64,000 nt of DNA from Ignavibacteria bacterium (lineage in GTDB: Bacteria > Bacteroidota > Ignavibacteria > Tepidaquicellales > Tepidaquicellaceae): NCBI GenBank assembly GCA_036262055.1, contig DATAJP010000002.1, positions 1,102,161-1,166,160 on the forward strand, read 5' to 3'. The first letter of the stretch is position 1; every line of letters begins with the position of its first letter. This document shows positions 8,367-17,366 of this stretch, piece by piece. The notes beneath the pieces are model-generated. The model was not told the origin of the DNA and searched no databases. It saw only the letters and a list, made by a program, of their open reading frames with translations. The position numbers and the translations under genes are program-made.

Positions 8367-9592
8367 GAAAAATAAATTTTATAATAGTACTTATCTTAAT
8401 TTTTTTAATGAATTTTTCTATTTCTTATTCGCAAAAAATTACTTCGGTTGATGAAGCAGTAAAAATTGCAATTGAAAATAATCCAGAAATAAAAACTGCA
8501 CAATTTAATATTGGAAGAGAAGAAGGAATAAAACAGAAAGCTTTTAATATCACTAAGCCACAGGTTTTCATTGAGTATGAAGGTGTAAAAGGTAGTATAA
8601 GCAATTTTGAAAACAGAAAAATCGGAGTTTCACAGGAGTTCGAGTTTCCTCTGAGCTACTTTTTGAGAGCCGATGTTCAAAGTTCGCAAGTTGAAATTGC
8701 AAAACAGGAAGTAAGACGGGTAACGAACGATATTGCTTCAAAAGTTAAAATAGCTTACTTGAATTTACTTCTTAACAATCAATTATTGGAAATTGCAACT
8801 GAGAATCTGAAAATTTATAATGATTTTTTATTTATTGCTGAACAGAAGTATAATGCAGGTGCAACTTCAAATCTCGAAGTTCTTAGAGCACGAATAAATA
8901 AAATTAAAATAGAGAATGATATTAGCAACTTAAAATCACAAATTGTAAATTCTCAATCTGAATTAAAAAGATTATTGAATATGAATTATGAAATTATTCC
9001 CTCCGGTGATTTAAGCTTCAAAGAGCTTGTTTTAACAAAACAAGAGTTATTAAATCTTGCTGTGCAAAATAATCCTGAAATAATAATTTCTAGTTTACAA
9101 AAAGAAAAGTTCTCGAATAAAATGTCTTTGTCGAAAGCGGAACTGCTTCCTGATTTATCAGTAAAGTATTATAATCAAAAAATTGGAAATGATGGTGGTT
9201 ATTGGGGAATTGAACTTGGAGTTGACGTTCCCCTTTGGTTTTGGGGTGAGCAGTCTGGGAACATTAAAGAGGCTGATTATGAATTTCAGATGGCGTCAAG
9301 TCAAGAAATAACCGTTAGAGCAAGTATTGAAACTATTTTAAATCAATCGTTTCAGGATTATCAAAATAATCTAAGACAGTTAAAATTTTTCAATGAGGAC
9401 GTATTTAAAGAAACTGATGAAATTTTCCGACAGGCAAAGATAAGTTATGAAGAAGGCTCAATTGATTATACGGAATATTTACAAGCACTCGGAATTGTAT
9501 ATGATACGAGAGTTCAATATATGAACGCCGTTTATAATTACAACAAATCCATAATAAATTTAGAAAAAATTATCGCAGGAGATATAAAATGA
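8363..9592 (+). CDS. czcC: TolC-family outer-membrane channel of the metal efflux system
   Basis: 409 residues. A signal peptide (MRKINFIIVLILIFLMNFSISYS) precedes two OEP (outer-membrane efflux protein) repeats: ITSVDEAVKIAIENNPEI near the start and ELLNLAVQNNPEIIIS near residue 235, each followed by long coiled-coil helices. Length and layout fit CzcC/CusC. It overlaps czcA by 4 bp upstream and the adaptor gene by 4 bp downstream, so it is the outer-membrane channel of this tripartite pump. Confidence 0.9.
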   Translation: MRKINFIIVLILIFLMNFSISYSQKITSVDEAVKIAIENNPEIKTAQFNIGREEGIKQKAFNITKPQVFIEYEGVKGSISNFENRKIGVSQEFEFPLSYFLRADVQSSQVEIAKQEVRRVTNDIASKVKIAYLNLLLNNQLLEIATENLKIYNDFLFIAEQKYNAGATSNLEVLRARINKIKIENDISNLKSQIVNSQSELKRLLNMNYEIIPSGDLSFKELVLTKQELLNLAVQNNPEIIISSLQKEKFSNKMSLSKAELLPDLSVKYYNQKIGNDGGYWGIELGVDVPLWFWGEQSGNIKEADYEFQMASSQEITVRASIETILNQSFQDYQNNLRQLKFFNEDVFKETDEIFRQAKISYEEGSIDYTEYLQALGIVYDTRVQYMNAVYNYNKSIINLEKIIAGDIK

Positions 9593-10941
9593 ATTTAATA
9601 AAATATATGAAAATAATGCCAATGATATTTTTAAAAATATTTTTGCTGTTATTTATTCTTAGTGGCTGTGGTGGTAATGATGCCACTAAGGAAGCTCATG
9701 ATGAACACGGACACGAAGAGGGCGAGCATAAGGAAGAAGTTGTACTGACTGATGAGCAAATGAAAATTATGAATATACAATTGGAAAAGCTTCAAACGCA
9801 AAATTTAAGTGGCTATATAAAAGTTAACGGTGAAATAGCTGCTAATCAGGATGCTCAATCGAGAGTTGGCAGTTTGATTTCAGGAAGAGTCAACAAAATT
9901 TATGTAAAAGAGGGTTCGTATGTTCGCGCAGGTCAAACACTTGCAGTCATAGAAAATCCTCAGCTTATAGATATGCAGGTGGATTATATAAATGCAAAGA
10001 ATGAATATGAATTTACAAAACAGGAATATGAAAGACAATTAAAGTTAAACCAAAATAATATAGGTTCACAAAAGACGCTTGCGGATCTTGAAGCAAACTA
10101 TAAAAGAGCTCTTGCTAATTATAGAACACTAGAAGAAAAATTAGCATCATATAAAATCTCTACGAAAAGATTTGATAATATTTATAGCGACACTACTGCA
10201 GCAAATTTGCAAAGGTTCTATTCAGTAACTTCGCCTATTTCGGGAAATGTTGTATCGAGAATGGTTACGGTTGGACAATTTGTTGAACCTTCTGTTGATA
10301 TGTTTTATATTATTAATACTTCGACTGTTTATGCCGATTTAAGTGTTTTTGAAAAAGACTTACCGTTTATCACAGAAGGACAAAAAGTTACAATCACACC
10401 CAATAACACTCCTAATGAAATATTCGAAGGAAAGATTTCTTATATAAGCAGGGTTTTCGATGATAAAAACAGAACCGTAAAAGTTCGAGTTGCAATAAAC
10501 AACAGACAAGATAAGCTTCTTCCGTTTATGTTTATAACTGCAAAAATTTATGTGAGCGCTAACAGTGTTCTTGCTGTTCCATTATCAGCACTTGAAACAG
10601 AAGGAGAAGAAAAATTTGTTTTTTTCAAAACGAACGAAATGAAGGAAATTGAAAGTCACCCTGAACATAGTGAAGACGAGCATAAACACGATGAAGGTGA
10701 ACACAAACATGAAGAAGACGAACAGAAAGAAGGTGAAGAACATGCTATGGATGAGCAACATCCTCACGAACAGGGAATTGTATTTAAAAAAGTTATGGTA
10801 AATACCGGCATATCAGATGATAAATATATTGAAATTTTTCCAATTGAAGAGTTAAATCCCGGCACTGAAATTGTAACAAGCGGAACATTTTATTTAAAAG
10901 CAGAACTTAAAAAAGAAGAACTAAGTGGTCATGAACATTAA
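9589..10941 (+). CDS. czcB: RND efflux periplasmic adaptor (membrane fusion) lipoprotein with His-rich regions
   Basis: 450 residues. The N-terminus is a lipoprotein signal ending LFILSGCG. A His/Glu-rich stretch follows (EAHDEHGHEEGEH, about 35-47). The lipoyl/barrel-sandwich halves are visible at GRVNKIYVKEGSYVRAGQ and VTSPISGNVVSRMVTVGQFV, separated by a coiled-coil hairpin. After the beta-barrel, about 40 residues near 355-395 are again rich in His and acidic residues. Such His-rich segments are known in CzcB proteins and probably collect metal in the periplasm. It is the third gene of the overlapping czcA-C-B set. Confidence 0.9.
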   Translation: MNLIKYMKIMPMIFLKIFLLLFILSGCGGNDATKEAHDEHGHEEGEHKEEVVLTDEQMKIMNIQLEKLQTQNLSGYIKVNGEIAANQDAQSRVGSLISGRVNKIYVKEGSYVRAGQTLAVIENPQLIDMQVDYINAKNEYEFTKQEYERQLKLNQNNIGSQKTLADLEANYKRALANYRTLEEKLASYKISTKRFDNIYSDTTAANLQRFYSVTSPISGNVVSRMVTVGQFVEPSVDMFYIINTSTVYADLSVFEKDLPFITEGQKVTITPNNTPNEIFEGKISYISRVFDDKNRTVKVRVAINNRQDKLLPFMFITAKIYVSANSVLAVPLSALETEGEEKFVFFKTNEMKEIESHPEHSEDEHKHDEGEHKHEEDEQKEGEEHAMDEQHPHEQGIVFKKVMVNTGISDDKYIEIFPIEELNPGTEIVTSGTFYLKAELKKEELSGHEH

Positions 10942-10943
10942 TA

Positions 10944-11423
10944 ATGAAACCGATTAAATTAAATATTATATATATTTTAATCGTCATTATCGCAATTGAT
11001 TTTTTAGCTTGTGATAATAATAAAGTAAAAGTAAAGGTAAGAAAAATTTGTTCCGAACAGAACAATAGAAAACCTGATATTTCACCAATGAATAAACAAG
11101 ACAGTGAAATATTTGCACAAGATACAATAAAAAATCCTTCTATAAGTTTTACCTTAATCACACTGCCTTCACTCCAGTGCTCCACATGTCAGGATTCTGT
11201 GGAAAACGCATTAAATCGAGATACAGGAATAATAAGATTATTGGTTGATAGTTATAAAAAGGTTGTCTATGTAAATTATGATTCTTTGAAAACAAATGTC
11301 TCTTCAATGGAAAACTTAATAACTAAGGCAGGGTATGACGCAAATAATAAAGTAGCTGATAATGAAGCTTATGAGAGACTTGATGAGTGCTGTAAGATTC
11401 CGGATGAATTAATTAATAAATAA
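10944..11423 (+). CDS. Lipoprotein with heavy-metal-associated (HMA) domain
   Basis: 159 residues. The N-terminus has a hydrophobic helix with lipobox DFLAC, predicting a lipid-anchored periplasmic protein. After a basic linker, residues about 70-140 form an HMA-like domain: ITLPSLQCSTCQDSVENAL contains the CxxC metal site, followed by VVYVNYDSLKTN and a later ITKAGYDA, the typical beta-alpha-beta order. The tail has ECCK. It starts 2 bp after the adaptor stop and ends in a one-base overlap with the next gene. The downstream P-type ATPase lacks its own N-terminal HMA domain, so this protein may supply the metal chaperone function; that is inference. Confidence 0.75.
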   Translation: MKPIKLNIIYILIVIIAIDFLACDNNKVKVKVRKICSEQNNRKPDISPMNKQDSEIFAQDTIKNPSISFTLITLPSLQCSTCQDSVENALNRDTGIIRLLVDSYKKVVYVNYDSLKTNVSSMENLITKAGYDANNKVADNEAYERLDECCKIPDELINK

Positions 11424-12058
11424 TGTTTGAATTATTTATAGGCAGCTTAACATTGAGTATTATTCATGCATTAATACCAAGTCATTGGTTGCCTTTTATT
11501 GCAATAGGCAAAACAGAAAACTGGCGTAAAGCAGAAACTTTACAAGTAACAGCAATTTCAGGGTTTGCTCATGTTTTAAGCACAGTTTTAATTGGCATTA
11601 TTATCGGAATAATAGGATATGAAATTTCAAGTATTGCTGAAACTATAACTCATTTATTAGCTCCTCTAGTTTTATTTATAGCAGGGATAATATATATCAT
11701 TCTCTACATAAAACATGCGCATACTCATAGACATCTTGAAGAAGATCTGAATGAAATTAAAAGCAAGTCTAAGAAAGCTATAATTCTGACTTTGATAACT
11801 GCAATGTTCTTTTCACCATGCATTGAACTCGAAGCATACTATTTCAATGCAGGTCTGTATGGCTGGCAAGGAATACTACTGGTATCAGTGGTGTATTTAT
11901 TCATTACAATTTCAGGCATGGTCATTTTAGTATATGTAGGTCAAGCAGGTGTTAATAGACTAAACCAAAAATTGAAATTTTTAGATAGGCGTGAAAACTT
12001 AATTACAGGAATTGCTTTTATCGTTCTTGCATTATTTGTATATTTTGTCGAAATATAA
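11423..12058 (+). CDS. NicO/RcnA-like membrane protein with histidine motifs
   Basis: 211 residues with about six hydrophobic segments. The first segment carries SIIHALIPSHWLPFIAIGK and the second SGFAHVLSTVLIGI, an arrangement like the HALxPGH and SH motifs of NicO/UreH/RcnA-type nickel and cobalt transporters. A cytoplasmic loop is His-rich (KHAHTHRHLEEDLNE), and a later segment has FFSPCIELEAY. The call as a transition-metal exporter rests on these motifs and the position between the HMA lipoprotein and the P-type ATPase. It could instead be a TauE-like or cytochrome-biogenesis-type membrane protein. Confidence 0.6.
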   Translation: MFELFIGSLTLSIIHALIPSHWLPFIAIGKTENWRKAETLQVTAISGFAHVLSTVLIGIIIGIIGYEISSIAETITHLLAPLVLFIAGIIYIILYIKHAHTHRHLEEDLNEIKSKSKKAIILTLITAMFFSPCIELEAYYFNAGLYGWQGILLVSVVYLFITISGMVILVYVGQAGVNRLNQKLKFLDRRENLITGIAFIVLALFVYFVEI

Positions 12059-12072
12059 TTTCCTAATCAGGT

Positions 12073-13959
12073 ATGAAAGAATTATTTAGAGATAAAAAAT
12101 TTAAACTTTTATTTTTATCACTTTTGTTAGTATTAGCTTTGGAAGTTTTGTCATTAAGCGGAATTCATTTCCCTGATGAAATAGCTATACCGCTCTTTGC
12201 TTTAATTTGTATTGGAATCGGGTATAAAACTTTATGGAATGGCTTAAGGAATTTAATAAAATTAAACTTCAAAAGTATAAATACCTTAATGTCGCTTGCT
12301 GTTGTTGGTGCTTTCTATCTTAAACAATATCCGGAAGCAGCAATTGTAATCGTCTTATTTACAGTAGGTGAATATCTTGAAAGATTTGGCGTGATGAAAA
12401 GCCGGTCGGCTTTAAAATCTCTAGTTGACAAAACACCTAAGATGGCAGATGTAAAAGGTAAACAAGAAAATACTCCAATAGAGAAGGTAGATATCGGTGA
12501 TATAATAATTATCAAACCGGGCGATACAATAGCGCTTGATGGCAAAGTTGTTTACGGTGCGTCATCTGTTGATGAAGCTGCAATTACAGGTGAGCCGATT
12601 CCTTATGATAAACATATAGGTGACGATGTTTTTGCAGGTACAATTAATAAACAAGGTTATCTTGAAGTTGAAGTAACAAAAAAATCTTCAGATTCAACTC
12701 TAGCAAAAATAATAGAATTAACATTTCAAGCTACAAAAACAAAAGCAGAAACTCAAAAATTTATTGAAAAATTTTCGTCATACTATACCCCTTCTATAAT
12801 TGTTATTGCACTATTAATAGTAATGATACCCGTCTTATTTTTAAACGGTTCTTTTAATGAATGGCTGCTAATGGCATTAACTTTATTGGTTATATCTTGT
12901 CCGTGTGCGTTGGTTATCTCGACACCGGTTTCTATATACTCTGCTGTTGGAAATGCGTCTGCAAAAGGCATTATTATTAAAGGAGGCAAATACATTGAAT
13001 CAATGGCACAAATTAAAGCTCTCGCTCTAGACAAAACACTTACGATTACTTATGGAAAACCAATTGTAAGTGATATTATTCCTTTCAATGATTTTACCAA
13101 AGAGGATGTTCTTGCTTGTGCTACGGGTCTGGAAATATTTTCTGAACATCCTATAGCAATGAGCATAGTAGAGAAAGCAAAAGAAAATAACATAGAACAT
13201 CATCCTATGGAAAATTTTCAGGCGGTTACAGGTAAAGGTGTTAAAGGTGAATGTATAATATGTAAAGAGAAAATTCATTATTTAGGAAGCGTCAAGTTTA
13301 TAACGGAAAAAAACAACGTGCTTGAAGCTATTGTTAAAAAAACTGATGAACTTCAAGCACAGGGTAAAACAGCAATGATTTTGAGCAATGATAAAAACGT
13401 AGAAGGTATTATTGCAGTCACAGATGAGTTAAAAAAAGAAAGTAATGAAGCAATTAATGAAATTAAAAACTTAGGGATAACTCCTATAATGCTCACAGGA
13501 GACCATTCTATACCTGCAAATTATATTGCTGATAAGGTTGGAATAAAAGAAGTAAAAAGCAGCTTGCTTCCTGCTGATAAAGTTAATGAAATACAAACGT
13601 TATTAAAAAAATATGACAAAGTTGGTATGGTTGGTGATGGGATTAATGATGCTCCTGCTTTAGCAACAGCAACTGTGGGAATTGCTATGGGTGAGGTTGG
13701 ATCTGATGCCGCAATTGAAACCGCAGATATAACTTTAATGAATGACAATTTAATTTTATTGCCTTATTTAGTAAAATTATCCCGCAAGACAATAAATACT
13801 ATAAAACTGAATACATCATTTGCCATAGGCATAAAAATATTATTCATAACCTTAGCCGTTTTTGAATTAAGCAATCTTGTAATGGCAATTTTTGCCGATG
13901 TAGGTGTTACAGTGATTGTAATAATAAACGGATTGAGACTTATGAAATACGATAGCTAA
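12073..13959 (+). CDS. Heavy-metal P1B-type ATPase without N-terminal HMA domain
   Basis: 628 residues. It has the actuator motif AITGEPIPYD, the metal-site motif ISCPCALVIS, a nucleotide-binding SEHPIAMS (the HP locus) and the hinge MVGDGINDAPALA. No N-terminal CxxC domain is present; the protein begins with two hydrophobic segments. The phosphorylation site reads DKTLTIT (Asp320-Thr326), so the glycine of the usual DKTGT is Leu323. CPC plus overall resemblance to CadA/ZntA suggests Zn/Cd/Pb export from the cytoplasm, completing the periplasmic RND pump. It is 14 bp behind the NicO-like gene and probably the last gene of the operon. Confidence 0.9.
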   Translation: MKELFRDKKFKLLFLSLLLVLALEVLSLSGIHFPDEIAIPLFALICIGIGYKTLWNGLRNLIKLNFKSINTLMSLAVVGAFYLKQYPEAAIVIVLFTVGEYLERFGVMKSRSALKSLVDKTPKMADVKGKQENTPIEKVDIGDIIIIKPGDTIALDGKVVYGASSVDEAAITGEPIPYDKHIGDDVFAGTINKQGYLEVEVTKKSSDSTLAKIIELTFQATKTKAETQKFIEKFSSYYTPSIIVIALLIVMIPVLFLNGSFNEWLLMALTLLVISCPCALVISTPVSIYSAVGNASAKGIIIKGGKYIESMAQIKALALDKTLTITYGKPIVSDIIPFNDFTKEDVLACATGLEIFSEHPIAMSIVEKAKENNIEHHPMENFQAVTGKGVKGECIICKEKIHYLGSVKFITEKNNVLEAIVKKTDELQAQGKTAMILSNDKNVEGIIAVTDELKKESNEAINEIKNLGITPIMLTGDHSIPANYIADKVGIKEVKSSLLPADKVNEIQTLLKKYDKVGMVGDGINDAPALATATVGIAMGEVGSDAAIETADITLMNDNLILLPYLVKLSRKTINTIKLNTSFAIGIKILFITLAVFELSNLVMAIFADVGVTVIVIINGLRLMKYDS

Positions 13960-14726
13960 CTGAAATATTCTATAAACAAATTTAGCTCAATTTTACTTTT
14001 TTAAAATCTTATGACATTAATATTATGTAATTATTAAGTCTTTCTCTTAATACCTAAAATTTAATATTACTTGCTATTTGAAGGAGGCCCCGCATGAAGA
14101 ATTCCCTGCTTTTGAAATAATAGTTGAGACGAAAGACGGAAAACAATATAAAATATATAATTACGAACCACCTGTTCCAGCAGTATCAAGCGGAATATTA
14201 CTATTTATAATTATTTTATTTTTCTTGTTTTTCTAGAAGTTATTTACATAGGATGAGTATTACTTTTCTCCAAAAAAGAAAAAGAGGAGATTGAAAATTA
14301 ATTACTATAAACGCGCACCTTATCACTCCAAGCCAACTATCAAAATACTTATGATGACATCTACTACTAAATCAGAAATATTAACATTATTTAAATAATA
14401 ATTATATGAACTATAAAACAAGAATTTATCGCAAATTCAAATTTCATTTAGGAATTGACTTTATAAGAATAATTTAAGAAGTTTCATTTGAGGAAGGATT
14501 AAACATATGCGGCTCATATAGCTATTTATAATGATAACATATTATGAGATTAATATTTATTATTTTTAGCCATTCTTTTCATTTCACCATCGAAGACTAA
14601 CGTTAGGAATAACTGGTTCAGTTCCTGAAGTTGAATTTTTAACCAAAATTGTGGATTGTGTTACGGTAAGATTTCCAACCGTACAACAAATGCTTCTTTG
14701 AGATTAAACTTCTTAATCAAAATAAA
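13960..14726. other. Gene-poor stretch between metal island and MACPF gene
   Basis: About 770 bp without a convincing complete gene. It holds one short open fragment (14078-14236, listed separately). Scattered short frames are broken by stops, and the composition is as AT-rich as the surroundings. The sequence looks like decayed accessory DNA; no terminator hairpin of note was seen after the ATPase stop. Confidence 0.5.
14078..14236 (+). pseudogene. Possible gene fragment with C-terminal membrane helix
   Basis: A frame from a possible TTG start reads about 52 residues: EEFPAFEIIVETKDGKQY, then a short Pro-rich linker (YEPPVPAVSS) and a hydrophobic C-terminal helix ILLFIIILFFLFF before TAG. 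An AGGAGG lies just after the TTG and serves a different frame that ends after eight codons, so this looks like the 3' remnant of a larger gene. Function unknown. Confidence 0.3.
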
Positions 14727-16787
14727 ATGAGAAATAGAGTTATTTATTCCTTGTTCATTATTCTCAGTTTGCTTGTTACACCATTTACACAAGCTCAAAC
14801 TGATGTAAATTACTTTGAATTTTATCCTGTATCTTCTATGCAGTTAGGAAAAGGATTTGTAAAAGATGATTTTACAAAAACATTTAAAGATGCATTGACA
14901 ATAGATAGTTACGATACTGCAACAAATAATGCTATAAACTCCTATTTAGGAATGAGTGTAATTTACGATGCTCAAACTTTGAAAGACAAATTTCATCTTG
15001 ACTCAAAAATTGAAGCACGATATTTAACCTTCAAAGGTTCTGCATCCTTCAACATGGATTTCAATTCCGCATTTCAATCTAATTCATTAACGATTCTTCT
15101 TGAAGCAACATCTGAATTTGGTCAAATCCGTTTAAATAACCCACGACTTGATCCAAGTGCTGCTACCTTGCTAAGGCAAGGTTCAACAGGATACGCACAA
15201 TTTAAAACCGATTACGGAACTCATTTTGTAAATGCTATAAGGAGAGGTATAAGTGTTTATGCAGTAATTACAATTAGTAATATTAGTAGAGATTTACAGA
15301 ATAAAATTGGATTTCAAACCAAGGGGGAAGCAAGTTTTGGCGTTGGTAGTGGTAGTTTCAAACTTGATATAAGCAAAGAGATGGTGAAAGCGAGTCAGCA
15401 AAAAAGAATTGATGTAAAAGTATTAGCAAAAGGTGGGCAAGGAATTGGTGCGTTAGATGGTATCATTAAAAGCCTGACATTTGATACAGATAACATTGAC
15501 AAAATCATGAATGAAATCGGGAATTATGTTTCAAATTTGAATTATAAAGCATCAGCCCCAATAGGTTATTTCACAAGTCCTTATTCCCAATATGGATTAG
15601 ACCACAGAGATATTTGGACAGATGAAAGAGAAAGAATAGTTCATGAAATAACACAAGAATATAATCGCCTTTATTTAATTAATGAGAATATTGATAAGTA
15701 TACTGATAAATCAAACTACAAATACCTACTGATTGATCTTACTAAAATTAAAGAAATTGAAGAATATTCAATCATAATAAAAACAAGGCTAAGCGAGTTA
15801 GTCAAACTTCATCGGACATCACTAACCGAAGAAGATTTGACCAAAATCCATATCCCCCCAAAACTTGAAATTCCCCTTGAAAGGTTAATTCCTAAACTGC
15901 CAAATTTTGATATTATTCATAACCCAAGAGTTAATGAGAATTTTCCAATATTTAAAAAACTTCCTCTAGACTTTTATGTCTTTTCAGATGCAAATTTTCC
16001 GGATCAATTAAATCTTATTGAGAACATTGAATTATTAGCGGACGATAAGGTAGCACTTGATTTTAGAAGCATACTCAAAAGTGATAAAACAATATCTTTC
16101 TTACCGATAGAACTTATAAGCACAGTCTATTGTGCTAAAGTTAATCCGACAGAATTAGAAAAGGAACTTAAAAAATTTGAAGAAGGAATTTATAAGTCAA
16201 TTACAACAGATTGGGGAAATAAGGAGGTTTTTTATAAAGTTAAATTAACTGATGTTTTTGGTCGAACATTTATAAACAATTTCTACACAGGAACATATTA
16301 TAAACGGTCAGACGGAACAAATTGGGTAAATTATTTCCCCCGGAACAATACTCAGTTTATTTATTTGCCTTACCAAAGTAATCGGTTGATGATTGATATG
16401 CCAAGTTATTCTTTGCCTTCAAAAATTGATACCTTTTATTTATTTAGTCAACCAATCATAAAAAATAGCACTAATCCCATAGATTTAGAGAAATATTACA
16501 ATATTAAACTGAGTAAGGGGTTAGCTGTCTTGGCTGGTTTTTCAACAGAACAACCACTTGGTCTAACAAAATATCCTTTAACTACCTTGAAAGTTCAAAA
16601 CACAATTAACATTCCTATCCCACTAAGTTTTCCCTTTGATGCAATAAAATATTATTGGTCGGTTAGTCCACAAAAACTTCAATACAATGAAACTACACAA
16701 CAAGTGAGCAATTATGAAGGCACAATTGAAGTTATTCTTGAAGACTTTATCGGAGCAAGTAAAGTTATTAGTATACCAATCAAATAA
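14727..16787 (+). CDS. Secreted MACPF/perforin-domain protein
   Basis: 686 residues. A signal peptide (cleavage near TQA|QTD, residue 23) is followed by a region that carries the MACPF signature at Y163: YGTHFVNAIRRG, matching the family pattern [YW]-G-[TS]-H-[FY]-x6-G. Upstream there is a typical extended region with KDDFTKTFKDAL. Downstream are Gly-rich ASFGVGSGSFKLD and KVLAKGGQGIG, as in the part of MACPF proteins that refolds into membrane-crossing hairpins. Residues about 300-686 are an unknown C-terminal region, possibly for target binding or oligomer contacts. MACPF proteins form pores; bacterial examples in Bacteroidetes kill related strains or contribute to host interaction. It precedes a lipoprotein gene by 9 bp. 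Pore formation is inferred. Confidence 0.75.
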   Translation: MRNRVIYSLFIILSLLVTPFTQAQTDVNYFEFYPVSSMQLGKGFVKDDFTKTFKDALTIDSYDTATNNAINSYLGMSVIYDAQTLKDKFHLDSKIEARYLTFKGSASFNMDFNSAFQSNSLTILLEATSEFGQIRLNNPRLDPSAATLLRQGSTGYAQFKTDYGTHFVNAIRRGISVYAVITISNISRDLQNKIGFQTKGEASFGVGSGSFKLDISKEMVKASQQKRIDVKVLAKGGQGIGALDGIIKSLTFDTDNIDKIMNEIGNYVSNLNYKASAPIGYFTSPYSQYGLDHRDIWTDERERIVHEITQEYNRLYLINENIDKYTDKSNYKYLLIDLTKIKEIEEYSIIIKTRLSELVKLHRTSLTEEDLTKIHIPPKLEIPLERLIPKLPNFDIIHNPRVNENFPIFKKLPLDFYVFSDANFPDQLNLIENIELLADDKVALDFRSILKSDKTISFLPIELISTVYCAKVNPTELEKELKKFEEGIYKSITTDWGNKEVFYKVKLTDVFGRTFINNFYTGTYYKRSDGTNWVNYFPRNNTQFIYLPYQSNRLMIDMPSYSLPSKIDTFYLFSQPIIKNSTNPIDLEKYYNIKLSKGLAVLAGFSTEQPLGLTKYPLTTLKVQNTINIPIPLSFPFDAIKYYWSVSPQKLQYNETTQQVSNYEGTIEVILEDFIGASKVISIPIK

Positions 16788-16796
16788 ATTAATCTT

Positions 16797-17366
16797 ATGA
16801 AAAGGAATAAATTATTATTAATAGTTATTATAATAATATATAGTTGTGGTTGTCAAAACAGCACAACCAAAGTAAATGTAAAAAATATTGAAGAAAATTC
16901 ATTGGGCTTAATCACAGCCACACAAGAATATTATTTTGGTGTGTTTGCTGAAAAGTGGGATGCCTCGGCTCTTGTTGGTCATGCTTTTATTGGAATTGGA
17001 AAAGGAACGCCATTAACTTGTGACATAAATGGAAATGAAACAGAAATTTGGGGATTTTATCCAAAAAAGAAAGTTGACGGTGCAAAATCTTATTGGTTTG
17101 GCCCAGTAGATGGGAATATAGCATCCGATGTATTCACAAAAATTGACAGACAGTTTTTTATTAGGATTGATTTTTCTGACTATTTAAAAATTCAACTCAA
17201 AGTTGAAGAATGGAAGAAAAAACAATATCAGCTTACAAGAAGTGATTGTATTTCCTTTCTTATTGATGTATGTAGCACATTGCCCGACAGAATAAAAGTT
17301 CCTACAAGAGAAACCACTGAACTTCCCGATGATTATGTGAAGAAATTAATTATACAAAACAATTAA
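16797..17366 (+). CDS. Lipoprotein resembling a permuted NlpC/P60 (papain-fold) hydrolase
   Basis: 189 residues. The N-terminus has a lipoprotein signal with lipobox IYSC (Cys17). A candidate catalytic His lies in GHAFIGIGKG (His62) and a candidate nucleophile in TRSDCISFLIDVC (Cys151). The order His first, Cys later is that of circularly permuted NlpC/P60-type hydrolases (YaeF/YiiX and LRAT-like), where the Cys sits at the start of a helix. Between them is WGFYPKKKVDGAKSYWFGP. It is coupled to the MACPF gene (9-bp gap), suggesting a shared role: a lipid- or wall-acting hydrolase, or a protector for the producing cell. Assignment is by motif order only. Confidence 0.5.
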   Translation: MKRNKLLLIVIIIIYSCGCQNSTTKVNVKNIEENSLGLITATQEYYFGVFAEKWDASALVGHAFIGIGKGTPLTCDINGNETEIWGFYPKKKVDGAKSYWFGPVDGNIASDVFTKIDRQFFIRIDFSDYLKIQLKVEEWKKKQYQLTRSDCISFLIDVCSTLPDRIKVPTRETTELPDDYVKKLIIQNN

